Shown piece after piece: positions 25,428 through 38,420 of a stretch of DNA of 64,000 bases. Each line of letters starts with the position of its first letter. Position 1 is the stretch's first letter. Origin of the DNA: Malania oleifera (taxonomy: Eukaryota; Streptophyta; Magnoliopsida; Santalales; Ximeniaceae); the NCBI RefSeq assembly GCF_029873635.1, contig NC_080428.1, positions 64,103,957 through 64,167,956 on the forward strand, written 5' to 3'. The translations under genes and the position numbers were made by a program. Below the pieces are notes generated by a model. The model did no database searches, was not told the origin of the DNA, and was given only the letters and a program-made list of their open reading frames with translations.

Positions 25428-26676
25428 GTTTCTCAAAAATGCTACACCGGCCCCGAGCTCAATGAGCTCGATCACGTGAAGGTCTTGAAAAAGATAGAAT
25501 TCATGTCGGGTGAGACACATTTCAGTAAGATGGAATAGATTAGTACCAGTGTGTGGTTATCATGAGATTTGTGCACAAATATATAATCATTATTTAAAAA
25601 TTATCTCATTTAGGAAACCATTCTCTGTCCCTACTCACACACATGCAACATATTTTATAAAATAAGAGTTCCTAAGGATTCAGGTGATTACCCACCCATA
25701 TAAGTAACATCCCTTTGTTCTGATACCTTATGCAACCTATGGCTACAACTGAAGCATATAAGGGTACTTACCTTACTCAGTAAGCCTTCAGGTGGTTAGT
25801 TTATCTCGTACTCACACATTCACACAAATATTTACTTGGCAAAAGTTCCCGAGAATAAGGAAGATTACCTGCCCATACAAGTAGCTACCATCTACCCTAA
25901 TACGTTATGCAGCCCTATACAGCTACATCTGATACCTATAAGGACACTTGCCTTTCTCAGCAAGCCCTCGAGCGGAGTGTATACTTCGCCCCAAATAAAT
26001 ATGATACTACAATATACAATACATTTTTACTTTACTTTGTATCTGTTATCTCTATAATATTCATCTTTTCATATTCTCAATACTTTATATCATATGGTTC
26101 ACTTTCACAGTTCACATCACGTGAATCTCATATCATATAATTCACGTTCATAGTTCACATCACGTGAATCTCATATCACATTCACATTTTACATTACTCT
26201 GATTTCATGCTACTCTATATTCACATTTGCATTCACATGTTCTATTCTCATTTTATACACATGTTAAATTAAACAATTATGCATTTAGAACTTATTACCG
26301 GATGGATAATCACTGTCATGCTTCCTCACATGACGGGTTGTGCGGCCCGAAGGTTAGACTTAACCTTGGTTGACCCACTAGAGCAAAATCAAAAAACAAT
26401 CTCTTCAGTATGTAAGTCAAATTGGCTTTCCAACATTGGTCTAGACTCCAGGGGGAATCCCTACCCTAAATAGCTCAATTGACCATCCCATATCCACACT
26501 CTCTCTAAGACGTGTGGGTGCACTAATCCCTGTCAAATATCACGCGCAACAGTATTGTGCCTTACCATGGTCCATCGGAGTTCTCAAATCATACATTGCA
26601 ATTTAACTCTCATATCCTACTCTGATCACAATACACATCCAATATAATCCCAATACATTTTAGTATTTCCAACATG

Positions 26677-26711
<35 letters not shown>

Positions 26712-26964
26712 AACTCAACTCAGTATTTTCATTTTACTCATGCCACACATTTCAAATAATACTCATAATTTATATCATTTGAAATAATAAAAGCCAACCC
26801 ATGTTCATTATTCAGATTACTGAAAATACACATTTAATATCCTTCACAATTATCCAAAAAATTCATTACTTTCCACATTTCATTTTCACAAATAATATCT
26901 CCACAGCCCTAGGTTCAAAATCATAATTTAAATGGTTGGTTTTTCTTTTAAAACTCACATGATA

Positions 26965-26967
<3 letters not shown>

Positions 26968-27011
<44 letters not shown>

Positions 27012-27034
27012 ATATATATATATATATATATATA
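26968..27034. repeat. (AT)n microsatellite
   Basis: AT dinucleotides with one TC interruption near 27010. A shorter run is at 26680-26708. Confidence 0.95.
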
Positions 27035-27706
27035 TTTATAAACACATAAATTTCCATTTTAACCGGTGAATTCACAAAACTACTGCTTAATCTGTTCTCC
27101 TTACCTGGTTTCCTAAATTACGCTCGCAGGGACCCCAAAATGATGCCTGTAGCGCTCACCCGAACCCTGATTCAAAAATCCTAATTTATCAACTCAAATC
27201 CCCAAACAACACTCGTATAACACTTCCTAGGCTTCGTATGCTTCAATTTAATAATAAAACTCTAAAATATCTCACTTACCCTGATTTTGTGATCATGCCC
27301 CGGAATCTTAACCCAAAGATCTACTCCACTAGACTTGTAGAGAATGATCCCACAAACCTCGTGGTGGTTCCGAATCGTCAAAATGAACTTTAATGGAGTG
27401 AGAATCAAAGAAATACGAGGGAAGAACTGTAGGCTTTCGTGAGAGAAGAAGAAAGAAATTGTTTTGTTTACAAAACTCTTGCAGGACTTTCTTTATAGCC
27501 ACCTTTGCAGAGAAAATCGTTGCCGGTTTTCTCTGGCCTTCAAAAATTCGTCACCAGTTTTCTCTTTAACCGGACCAATTTTACCTTTTAACCCATTACC
27601 GGACCATGGTAAAACCACATAATTGTTGACGGTTTTCTATTCACTCCAGAAAACCATTACCAATTTTCTTCTCTCCTAGCCAAAAACCTCTTTTTCCCCA
27701 ATTTCC

Positions 27707-27708
<2 letters not shown>

Positions 27709-27782
<74 letters not shown>
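27709..27782. repeat. (ATT)n microsatellite
   Basis: About 24 uninterrupted TTA units near the sense 5' end of the nested LTR. Confidence 0.95.
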
Positions 27783-27787
<5 letters not shown>

Positions 27788-29067
27788 TTTCTTTTTTGGG
27801 TCTCTACTATACATGTAGTTTATAACATTGCAAGAATATAAAAGTTTAAGGGAAGAAGAGCTGATCAGCAGATTTTTTACAAGGTTTGGCTAGCGGCCTA
27901 CATCCTTGCCTCAAGCAACACATTGTGAGGATTTCCTTTCCACTTCGTTATCAGGTGAAGCAATCCTCTCTCTCTCTTCAAGGTGGAGATCCCTCTCTAA
28001 CCAGAACAACCCTCTTGTTAGGCAACAATTCTGAACCATCAATCGAAAAACAAAAGAAGGAACAACTTGGTTCGTACAAAGGAGTACTCTCAGTTTAGAA
28101 TAGATTTGTACAAGTTAAATTCAGTATACTTCAATCAAAATACAATAAATAAGTTGAAGCTCGGATTAATACCACTAGGGTTCTGATTTAGAATTGAGAA
28201 AATCAATAAAACATATCAAAATCGAATGAATAAATTCAATAACAACACAACATCATTTTTAGCATGTTTTCAGAAATATAACTTTGAAATTATGATTCAT
28301 ATGTGCTTGATGTTGTTTGTAATATGCGTAAATATCATGTATATATAGAGTAATAAAGTTTCTTTCCATTTTACTCAAGTTTTCTCTAAGTTTGGAAACC
28401 AAGAAATCAAATTTGGAAACCTTATCAGCGCTGTTAAAAAGTTAAAACATAGACTTCAATCGACTAGGGCCTGAGGGTCAGTCGCTTGAGCTTTTTAAAT
28501 TTAATTCATTTTGAAAGTCTGTTTTGAGTTAGTCAACTGGACTTTAAGAGGTCAATCGCCTGCTCTTGTTCTGTCTGTTTATTAACAAAGTCCGCAACAC
28601 ATCAGTCGCCTAACGATTAATCATCAATCACATGTCTGCTTGCCACTTCTTTGTAGTTCAAAATTTGGTTTCGACACTTAACTTGTAACTTGGAAAAACT
28701 TACTTGAGACTTTGAGAAAATGTTTTCCCTGATTTAAAATAGGTTTCTAAGTCAATGATATTTCCTAAGAGTTTCAAACATCAGTATTGAATTTGTAAAG
28801 TACTTACATGAGACTTTTAAGATAAAATTATCCAAGCTTCAAGACCTCATGCTTTAGCTTCCATGCTATGTCCAACTTTAATCATTTCTTCAATATGCTT
28901 TAACTTTATCATTACACATGGCTTTAAGTACAAACTTCATTTGAGCTCGTCAGATACTTGAACTTGATCATGAATAATTTTGAGCCCTGAAACTATACTT
29001 AAACAAACATGTTAAGTACCATTGATTTGTTATCATCAAAACTAGATTCAGCCTTGTGAGGCCAACA

Positions 29068-31110
29068 ATTATAAGGATCAAATAAATATCTAGCATTTCT
29101 CAAATAGCGTAAAATGTGCTTAATTTCATTCTAGTATCGCCAAGTAGGAGAAGAGCTTTATCTTGCTAGTAGATTTATAGAAAATGTAATGTCGGGTCTT
29201 ATACAATTGATCGGATACATTAAAGAGCCGATAATACTTAAATATGGTACTTCCATACTAAGTAATTCTTCCCCTTCATTATGAGGTTGAAATGGATTCT
29301 TTTTAACCTCAAATGATGGCACCATCATTGGAGATCCCAAAGGATGCACTTTATGCATATAGAATTGCCTTAATATATTTTTTATGTATTTAGATTGTTG
29401 AACAAGAATGTTGATTTTTTGAGTCCAATCTCTATTTTGATGCTGACAAACTACCAGTGTCTTATGTGTGCATTTAGCGCGTGAACAGATTTTCATTTTA
29501 GCACAGATATAAGATACTGGAAAATGGAAGCCAAGAGGAACTTAAAGCTCACATCAATCTGGCTTGTTCCATGAAATTGAAGAGCAAGATAGAAGAAGGT
29601 GTACACTTTCTATTGTAAATTGCATTTGGTTTTATATTCTGATCTGTAATAATGCATTGCATGCATGATATGAATGGATAGCTCAGAACAACCATAGACA
29701 GACCCTAGAGACCAGCACTTTACACAGAAACTCATTTCTTAGATAACTAACTGGTTTGGGTGATTAGGGCTAAAACAAAGTATTACAAAAACTTTGGTCC
29801 ACCAACGCCAGATTTTTTGGACAAATTAAAAAGTTAAAAGACCATAGACTGACTTTAGGTCCTAAATTATCACATGAAAAGTCCCCATAATCTTAGAATC
29901 AATTATTATGTGAATATGGGTGACTTCATAAGAAGAATAGGGCTGAATTGCACAAGTTTGGTGTGTTTGGTCGACCGAAAACTAACACACAAAGAACTTC
30001 AGTCGACCGAAGTTCCCAAAGGTCAAAAGTTTGACCATTCGGTCAACTGACTAGGAATGTATTCCAACACCCTAGTCGACCGAACCTCCTTCAAGTCAAC
30101 AAGTTGACTCTTCGGTCGACCGACCAGAAATGAGCTGCATTGCTCTAGTTGACCGAACCACCTTAATATTTTATATTTCCTAAATCTTTAATATCAAATT
30201 TCATCATTAAATAATTAGCAGTTTTAGTGAGCTCTTCAGAAGCCTCAACTAAATTCAAATCATCAACATAAACAACAATTATAGTAAATTTGGATTCTGA
30301 TCTTTTAATAAAAATGCATGGACAAATTGGATCATTTATGAATCCTTCTTTAACAAGGTACTCACTTAATCAATTGTACCACATGCGTTCAGATTGTTTT
30401 AATCTATATGAAGAACGTTGGAGTTTAATTGAATATAAATTTCTGGCTTTTCCTCAGGAAATTTAAATCCTTCAGGGATTTTCATATAAATTTCATTATC
30501 CAATGATCCATATAGGTATGTTGTTACTACGTCCATAAAATGCATGCTTAGACATTTAGTAACAGTTGACCCAATTAAGAATCTGAAAGTGATTTCACCC
30601 ATTACGGGACAATATGTCTCCTCATAATCAATTTTGGGTTTCTGCAAGAAACCTTGTGCCACAAGTCTTGCTTTATATCGAGTAATTTCATTATTTTCAT
30701 TTTTCTTACTCGCAAATACCCATTTGTATCCAACGGATTGGAAATCTTCTGGTGTTTGGACTAAAAGTCCAAAAGCTTCTCTTTTTAATAAAGAGTTTAA
30801 TTCTAATATAATAGTCTCTTTCCATTTTGGTCAATCACTTCTATATGGACATTCATTAATAGATTTAGATTCAGGATCCTCATTACTTCTAGTAATGTCA
30901 GTAGCTACTGCATATGCAAATGTGTTGTTGACAACAACTTTATTTCTATCCCACATTTCTCATGTGTAATGAATTAAGATTTCATTATTATTTTCAGGTA
31001 CCTGACCCTTTTCAAGGAATGTCGCTTTAGAAGTTTTCTTTTTAGAAGATTTCTCTTCAAGGGGTTCCATAATAGGGATTTCATTTTCAGGAGAAATAGG
31101 TTTGTGGATG
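29068..31110 (-). pseudogene. Copia pol remnant: reverse transcriptase and RNase H start, interrupted
   Basis: Minus-strand reading from 31080 down shows YKWVFASKKNENNEITRYKA, then LVAQGFLQKPKIDYEETYCP (30600-30660), YLYGSLDNEIYMKIPEGFKF (30470-30520), KQSERMWYN near 30390 and IVVYVDDLNLVEASEE (30240-30285), which carries the catalytic Asp pair. After an insertion at about 29510-30178 it resumes with YLSIIGSLMY and CIRPDITFSINLLAR (29158-29260), then NEIKHILRYLR. This is a recognisable Copia RT family with several stops. It ends at 29068, where the minus-strand Copia 5' LTR is inserted. Confidence 0.85.
29510..30178 (+). repeat. Copia LTR U3 fragment carrying tcgaccga motifs, inside the RT remnant
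   Basis: The landmark tgcatgcatgatatgaatgg near 29660 and six RTYRAC motifs (GTCGAC, GTCAAC, GTTGAC followed by YGAAC or similar) at 29967-30160 match the upstream half of the LTR at 58801. Neither LTR terminus is present, so it is a fragment rather than a solo LTR. Exact borders are uncertain. Confidence 0.6.
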
Positions 31111-31840
31111 TCGAATCTCCAAAGACAAGTTGCTAATCTCCAAAACTCAATTTTAATTATGCTAATTTGAATTTTTAAAATTTTAAAATTCTAAGTACAT
31201 GCCAATCAAAATTTTTCTTTACAATGAATTAATAAAATTTAATTTAAAACGCATATTTATATTAATAATAATATTAAATCACCACTTTAATTTTTTTTTT
31301 TATTATAAAACAAAGATGAAAATAAAATGTTATGAAATCAATATTTAGAATATATAGAGTTAGTCCAACAAGAAGATGAATGTAATGTGATAAACTAATA
31401 TTAAAGATTTCATAGCATTCTCATCACCTTAAACCAAATGTTGATATATTACAAATAATTTTTTTTTTAAATTCTAAAATGCCCTTAACATTTATATTCT
31501 CTATTACGTAAATCAATATGACAACAAAAATAGAAAATAGTTGTATTAAAATAAAAAGAAAAGGAAATTTTGGAGGCCCAAAACACACGTGATGTGTGTC
31601 ACACTTTTTTTTTTTCCCAATATAGTGAAAGGCTTCAGCTATAAATTGACCAACTACCTATAAAACACCTAGGGCATCTATCCGTAAAGCAATTGAAATC
31701 AAAACATTTGAGTTGCCAAATTTGCTAAAAGACGTAGCAGTAGAAAGAAAGTTCACAATGACTATATATTTTTTATAATTATGTTTGACAATTTACAATC
31801 AATGGTTTTTTTTTGTATAATATTTTTTAGGATCAATAAC
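31111..31840. other. AT-rich spacer, no supported feature
   Basis: Homopolymer-rich sequence between the Copia RT remnant and the solo LTR at 31841. I see no ORF, RNA gene or repeat end that I can support. Confidence 0.6.
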
Positions 31841-33891
31841 TGTCACGACCTGCTATTTAACTTGGGGTTTTTTTTTTATGCTATAACATTTATAATGCTC
31901 TGATACCAACTAAATTAAACCCAACCATCAACCTAAGCAGCGAGAAGCGGAAATCAAATAAACATAACCATATATAATTATATACAATACCAGAGTGCTA
32001 AAATGTTTCCCAAAATACCCTAAATTGGCTAGGACTATACAAAAATACTCCCAAAAATACTCACTCTATTGTCAGGGCAATACTAAGGCCCTTCTATTCG
32101 TGAGCCTGATTTGCTCGCCTACCTGGATCACCTGAAAAATATTAAAGTAATGGGATGAGCAAACGCTAAGTAAGACGAAATATGTTATTGCTCATATGTG
32201 ACAAATGAGTTACAATACCATGAAAATCTGTTTCTATATATAGTTATGTATAAATGAATATGAGAATACAAGTACAAATAACATATAAAGCCTCCACCTG
32301 TACCCATGTTGCTTAACATATTTGCTTTTATAGGTTTTTCGTTCATAATACTTCTACTATACATAAGTACACCCAATGCTACTGTAAAACTATATATACA
32401 TATAATAACTGAAAACTTCCCTGTGGATAACTATATGTCATGATTTAACCCCTCATGACAGGGTTGTGCGGCCTGTAGCCGGGATCTACCTTGGCTGTCC
32501 GATCAGGATAAATCACTATACTCCATTAGTCTGATCAGCCCTCCTCAACCTATATTTGATGGGGGTCCTGTCCACTCATGGGCTCTATACGATCGACTAT
32601 TATACCACGTATTATCTGAATAAGTGGTTGCACTCTATATACTGTATGTAACAACGGTACCATGCCGTGTAAACTGTAATGGTCCAACAAGGTCTGATAC
32701 TATATAATACATTTCTGTATATAACTATTTGTTTTACCATGATTCTGTAATAACTGTATTAACCATGACGTTGTGATAAACGGTATCTGTATAAATTGTA
32801 TTTCTGAAATAAGCTATAAAATTGTATGTCATGGTACTGTAAACTGTATCTATATCAATTGTATTTCTGTAATTAACTGTAAATCTGTATGTCATGGTAC
32901 TGTAAAATTGTATAATCATGGTATTTCTAGAATTGGTGTAAAATATTTCCCTCTGTCTATATATATTCTGTAAAATATAACTCTGAAAAATACTGTAAAG
33001 CATGTTTCTATATAATATCTATACTCTTAAGCCACACAGTAATTTTAGAACATATTAATCATAATTGATAAACTGTATAAATTTCTGCTGTGAATAATAA
33101 TCTAGTAGAATATATATAATTTTATATTGAAATCATACTCGAATAACCTAGTATAGCATATTTTCCTTACCTGATTTTTGCTAAAATCCCTCTACTGTAG
33201 CAGGTCCTACATCTGCAGGGTTCTCCACTCAACATCCTAAAAATCATACATCCTAGAACAAAACATCATTATTTCTACATCTACTACATTTTCTACAACT
33301 GCTACTAAACCAAATTTTGCTTAAAAGACCTTACCCTGAATTTGGGATGAAATCCAACTTCGTCCCACCGACGATCCGCTCCAACAGACTTGGAGAGAAC
33401 TTCCCCAGGAGAGTCGTGGTGGCCTCAAATCGTCGATCCGACGACTAACGGGGCTGAAATCTAAGAAAAATGGGAAAAGAACCGTAGAGAGAGGAGAGAG
33501 AGAGAGAGAGAGTCTTCGCTAAAATTTCTGCATAAAAACTAAGTTTAATCACTATTTATACTACGAGATTCGTCGACGAGTCACGTCACCTCGTCGACGA
33601 GCCCTGTAGAAAGTTCGTCGATGAACCTGCACCCTCATTTACGAATTTTAGACTTCCCAAAAATCCTCTCTCGGTATCTTCTCGTCAACGAGATCCTGAA
33701 GAACCTTCATCGATGAAACCCCTGTGTTTGTCGACGAGGCCTGAAAAATTTCTTAGGTTATTTTCTCCAAAGTACAATGTCGTCAATGAATGCGAAGCAT
33801 TTTTCGATGAAGTCGCCTGCCTCCTTCTGTTACCTATTTCATTTCCCTCCCTCTTTATTATTTAAATATCATTATTCTTCGGGTCGTTACA
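31841..33891 (-). repeat. Ty3-type solo LTR, TSD ATAAC
   Basis: Plus-strand ends are TGTCACGACCTGCTA and CGGGTCGTTACA. ATAAC flanks both sides (31836-31840 and 33892-33896), a perfect 5-bp target duplication. Family landmarks are agcggaaatc near 31944, ataccagagtg near 31990, cgctaagtaag near 32167, the GGGTTGTGCGGCC block at 32461 and cgacgatccgctcc near 33370. Degenerate repeats of the ctgtaaattgtatttctgtaat kind fill 32700-33000. The 3' side (33560-33830) holds several cgtcgacgag motifs, also seen at 16700-16880. No coding sequence. Confidence 0.9.
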
Positions 33892-33896
33892 ATAAC

Positions 33897-34722
33897 ACTT
33901 GTGATTTAATTGAATTTCGCTTAATTTGAAATGATTTAAAAAGTTAGACTCTTGTTTCTTTGTTCATGGGAGATCTACAAAGATTAGACAATGTAAGATA
34001 ATTTATCTATTAATCCATATCTTTTAATAACCCTCTTTGTTAAATTCAAACATTAAATTTCTACAAGAAAATTTAACATTTGATCATGGAATAAATAACA
34101 TTAACTACAAGAAAAAAAATAAAATTAAGGGAAGTCTTAAAGTGGATAGTCTATTTATTCCTTTAAATTAAAGATTTGAAAACTGAAGTAAATATATATA
34201 TATATTGCTTATCCAAAAGAGTAATAAGCATATACCAACGGAAGTTTATTGTTCAAAAAACATTGCCAATTGTTGTGTGAATGATATAAATATGATGTGA
34301 GAATGAAAGTCTAGACTTAGTTTTTCTTTTTAACATTTTATTTACCACTAGTCAAACATTTTTGTTAAGAAATTATATTGTTTGTAAGTAAACTTACTAT
34401 AATTTTGAGGTTTAGATATCATGATCACATTTGTAAAACACTCAAAGCCCTTATTGGATAATGACCCTTTTGTTTTACCATTAACGTTACTTATTTCAAA
34501 TTCGATTATTTTTGCAATGACATGATAATATTCAACTTTTTAAGATGCCATTAAGCATTGTTTAATTAGTAAATTTAAAACTTTCCTAGTTAGATAATAG
34601 AACTTTAAAGTTGAAGGTTACATCTTTTTAATTAAAATAAAACCTTGGTATTTAATTAAAGACCAAAGTAACAAGCCCATTAGCCTGAGGAATGAATCAA
34701 AAATATTAGCGTGAAACTAAAG
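33897..34722. other. AT-rich spacer, mostly unassigned
   Basis: No gene or repeat end recognised. The last ~37 bases (34686-34722) form the left part of a repeat whose other half lies at 37011 and whose uninterrupted copy is at 13369. Confidence 0.6.
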
Positions 34723-37010
34723 TGTTAGAATTGGTGTATTCCCAAGAGCGGGAGTGAATTGGAATTTTAAACTTTTCTCCTAGGTTGAATTAGATGTTAG
34801 CAGAATATTACAACCTAGGGTCTTTCTATCCAGTTCCAAATACGCCGATAAATATAATATACGGAAATTTAAATCAAGCGCATCATTCACATAATAACAT
34901 ACACGTGCGGTAACTATAAAGTGTATAAATATAAAAAAACACACGATATGTTATTGGATTCAGCCAACTGTGCCTACGTCCCCACCTCTAACTCGCAAGC
35001 CCGAGGATTCCACTAATAGCTCACTTAAGGGTGGAGCGGCACCGATTACAATCAGGTCATTTAGCTCAGGGCAGATCTCAACCTTTACAACCAGGTCAAT
35101 TAGCGGGAATGACCTCAACCTACACGCCTTAACAGGATGCCGCACCTAGCTTTCCTAACCGAGTCTAAGCCAATCCAAGACTATTTCAGGGCTAGTCTCC
35201 CTCTTCAGGCCCGTGCTTGAAAATACACCAGTATTTTTCACAAAGAAACTAGTATAGTGATTGTGCTTTCGTGTACAGCAGATATGTACCTAGATGCGCT
35301 CAATCACATACACCACAAGACGATTTAATATGTAAGCTCAGTGTGGTCTAATATTTTAACTCTCAAAATATTTGCTATCTGTGTAATGAGTACGTGAGAG
35401 TGTCAACCTGTATGATCTTTGTATCACAATATGTGTTCGATCTAATAGCTCACACAAAGATACTAGCCAAACAATATATATGTATATTTCAATCAGCAGA
35501 TTTTCTCAATCGTATGATGCTGTAGTAATGTATATATTTGGTTTGCAAAAGGATATTCAATCTTTGTATTTAGAAAAGGACATGTAAGTTAATGAATATT
35601 GTAGCAAAGATCAATATTACAAGCACAAATATCTTTTCACAAAAATGTCAAGATAAATCACGCAAGATATTTGAGTATGATTTAAAACATTTTTGCAACC
35701 CAAAGATAAATACAAGTTTCTTAAGATATTGCAATACAAATGCAATACTCAGAAGCTTAAAGCAAGTCTTCTTAGCATAGGCTTATTAGCAAAAGCCCCC
35801 TAAGAACACTTAGGTTTAGCTCTCGTAAAAATCGAATCAATCTAATCAGAATGAGAGAGCAAACCTTTCTAATCAAGCACTCAATCAACTTACAGAGAGT
35901 TTGAGCAATAAGAGAAGGCAAGTATGAGTGGTTTTGGTATGAAAATGAGTATTATGGATTTTTGGATTTTCAAAGAGTTTTTCCTAACCAAATCTGCTAA
36001 TCTATTACTAATTATCCCAAATAAGGGGGTATATATAGACACCCTATGAAATATAACTGTTGGGGACAAGTCTGGTATTATTAGAAAAGATTAATGATAT
36101 TTTAATTATTTTAATCCTGTTTAAAATATTTTAACCACGGTAAAAAATTAGGGCAACTTGAGAGGTTTGGTCGACCAAAAACATTTTCGGTCGACCGAAG
36201 TTCATATGGTTCGATTGACCGAGCTATTTTTGAACTATACGGTCAATTGACCAGGGGAAGGCGAATTTTTCAATTCACGTGGTTCAGTTGACCAGAAGAA
36301 AATGAACTGAGCCTCTTGATCGACCAGACCGTTGGGATTTCTCCCAAGGACCCTCTTTCAACCACGTAGTTGGTATGTAATTTTGGCTCGGTCGACCAGG
36401 TAGTCAAATGTTTGACTCCTAGGAGGTTCGGTTGACCGGGTGTTTTTGAACTATCCTTATTCGGTCAATCAGGCTGTGGTCAACTGGTTGACCTAGACCG
36501 ATTCGGTCGACCGAGGCAGAATGAATTGCCTTGATCAGTTGACCGAAAGTGCACAAAGTGTGCATTTCGGTCCTATTTTAAATCACAAACACCCTATTCA
36601 ATGTGCCTAACATATATGAGCATGAGTGAGTGCCCTAGGGTCATTTTTAGGTCCTTTTGAAGATACCAAAAAAATCCGGTGTCGGTCGACCAAGGGTAAC
36701 CCCTAAGGTCATTCTAAGGTCATTTGCATTATGAGCTTACATATTTAATCATGCATGTGAGGTGTGTGATTATTACATACAAAAGCCCTAATTACTATTA
36801 CAGACCCTTTTTGCAAATGAGATATATATTATAACACTGAATATAAATTGGTCTGCAATTTTCATTTGCCCCATGTGCATGTTCATTATGATCCATGTGC
36901 ATGTGCATTATGATCTTGACAATTTAGGTCTTGCACAAAGTTTCAAACACTCATTATATACAATGAGTATTTGTCATAATCAAAACCGGGCGTGACCTAT
37001 AAGGTCAACA
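34723..37010 (-). repeat. Copia (SIRE-like) solo LTR, TSD TAAAG, with decamer cluster
   Basis: The plus strand runs from TGTTAGAATTGGTGTATTCC to ACCTATAAGGTCAACA. TAAAG flanks both ends (34718-34722 and 37011-37015). The uninterrupted relative at 13369-13490 shows the pre-insertion sequence with one ctaaag. On the sense (minus) strand the TATA-like tctatatata is at 36031-36040. Upstream of it thirteen RTYRAC cores lie at 36170, 36190, 36214, 36246, 36287, 36319, 36391, 36431, 36464, 36487, 36506, 36538 and 36685 (plus-strand positions). No coding sequence. Confidence 0.92.
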
Positions 37011-37380
37011 TAAAGAGACTTAAACCCCCATTATTTCAAGACCAAAAAAAAAAACTATAATAAAAATTTAACAAAATTAAAAGAGTCATATATTTTGTTA
37101 GTTAACAGGTTTGAGGTAAATCTAAGCAAAGACACTACAAGAACAATTAAACTATCCCTTCTTGAAAAGTTCATCTCAGGAACGCACTTTAATCTACTAT
37201 TTTCATCTTAAGAATTTTAACTTGCTTAGAACTCATTTTCTATTATAACTTGTGCCAATTTCTATACCAAATTTGCATTCAACTTGTCGAATAGTTATTT
37301 TGATAAAAATTTGCATTCAACTTGTAGAATAGTTATTGTGATAATCAATTTCTAATGGTCACATATGAACATGACATTTT

Positions 37381-37789
37381 TGTTGACCTACCCATGTGGG
37401 TGCATTTATTGTTTCTTGGGAACGCACAACTCGTGGAGTATGCGTAGCCTCGAGTATGCATTCCGTTTTCAATGCTGCTCCATCTCAATGCTCCTTTCTC
37501 TGCTATATTTATATGTGAAATGCCTTGTAAAGCTATGAGTGAGTGTGCAAAGAAAATATACAGCAGAATAGAATAGAGAATGTTGTGTGCGTGTGGCAGA
37601 GGGGTTTGAGCTAGAGTTGAGTGAGTGAGTGAGTGTGTTCTCCTCCTCCACAGTATTTTTCTTGATAATATAGTGTGACTCCCTCTCTCCCGTGGATGTA
37701 GGCCAAGTTTAACCGAACCGCGTAATCTCCTTGTTTGGTGTGTGATTATGTTGTGTTTGTGTTGCTGTAATCATCCCCTTCCCCTAACA
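37381..37789 (+). repeat. 5' LTR of the Copia element
   Basis: 409 bp, TG...CA. A TATA-like tatatttata lies at 37504-37513. A gagtgagtgagtgag microrepeat near 37620 has one more unit than in the 3' LTR. Confidence 0.95.
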
Positions 37790-37791
37790 AC

Positions 37792-37803
37792 TGGTATCAG
37801 AGC
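37792..37803 (+). promoter_or_regulatory. Primer binding site (tRNA-iMet)
   Basis: TGGTATCAGAGC, the exact conserved 12 bases, two bases after the 5' LTR. Confidence 0.95.
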
Positions 37804-38420
37804 ATGAAAGGGTGAGGAGCGTGATTTGTGCTTACCTTCGAGTTCGGCAACGTTGAGACAAAGCTGGGACAACAGTCGTAGAGGCGTGAATGACGACTTC
37901 ACGCACCACCATATCAGCTCCTCGTTGCTTCCCTGCAAAAATTGTTCGTTGCTAATTGTATCGGATCTCTTAGTCGCAAGTAATTGCAGCGTCTGGTGAG
38001 GACCATTTTTTTCTCTTCGTAGAGACAGAGACGAAGCAAAAGGATGAGGAGGAAGATTGAGTCTTCCACAGCAAGTCTCCAAAAAAAAAGGGTGAGTCTT
38101 TTATTATTATTATTTTTTTAAAAAAAGGTGTTGTCATTTCACCTCTTTTTTAAATACAATAGAAAGGAGGGGATATTTGCACATTTAATTGTGAGCAGCA
38201 GAAGGTTGTAGAAGGTGCACGCCACATCTAGAAATTTTTTTTTGCCATGTCACCAGGGGACCCACCTGCCACATTACCAGTGGGACCCGCTTGCCAGGTC
38301 ATCTGTGGGGCCCACACATATCGGGTCAGACCTATTTCTAGTTATTTTGACCGTTTCGGATGCATTAGTGCAGTCAATTTTTCCAAAATCAGCCTCTTAG
38401 TTACTGTTTTACAATAGATG

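Larger units (their letters stand above)
25131..27813 (-). repeat. Ty3-type LTR nested in the Copia LTR
   Basis: The plus strand begins TGTGACATCTCGAACCC; the likely end is TCTCTACTATACA at 27813. Just left of it (25119-25128) is ctgatacca, the inverse of a primer site start, so this is a 5' LTR with a scrap of internal sequence. It combines modules that occur separately in other LTRs here: the cccatacaagtagc blocks (25880) and the GGGTTGTGCGGCCCGAAG block (26335). Microsatellites are CT (25352-25424), AT (26680-26708 and 26968-27034) and ATT (27709-27782). The right border is less certain than the left. Confidence 0.7.
24579..29067 (-). repeat. Copia (SIRE-like) 5' LTR, interrupted by 25131-27813
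   Basis: Plus-strand ends are TGAAGGTGCACTCCA (24579) and TTGTGAGGCCAACA (29067), so the sense strand begins TGTTGGCCTCAC and continues with a ttttgatgataacaaa block like the solo LTR at 50915. Without the nested Ty3 LTR it is about 1.8 kb. A TATA-like ctctatatata lies at 28341-28350 (complement). Upstream, at 28457-28640, is a cluster of cgact/cgcctg motifs. Upstream of the LTR, 29068 continues an older Copia RNase H remnant, so this element inserted there. I found no matching target duplication because the far end is lost. Confidence 0.8.
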
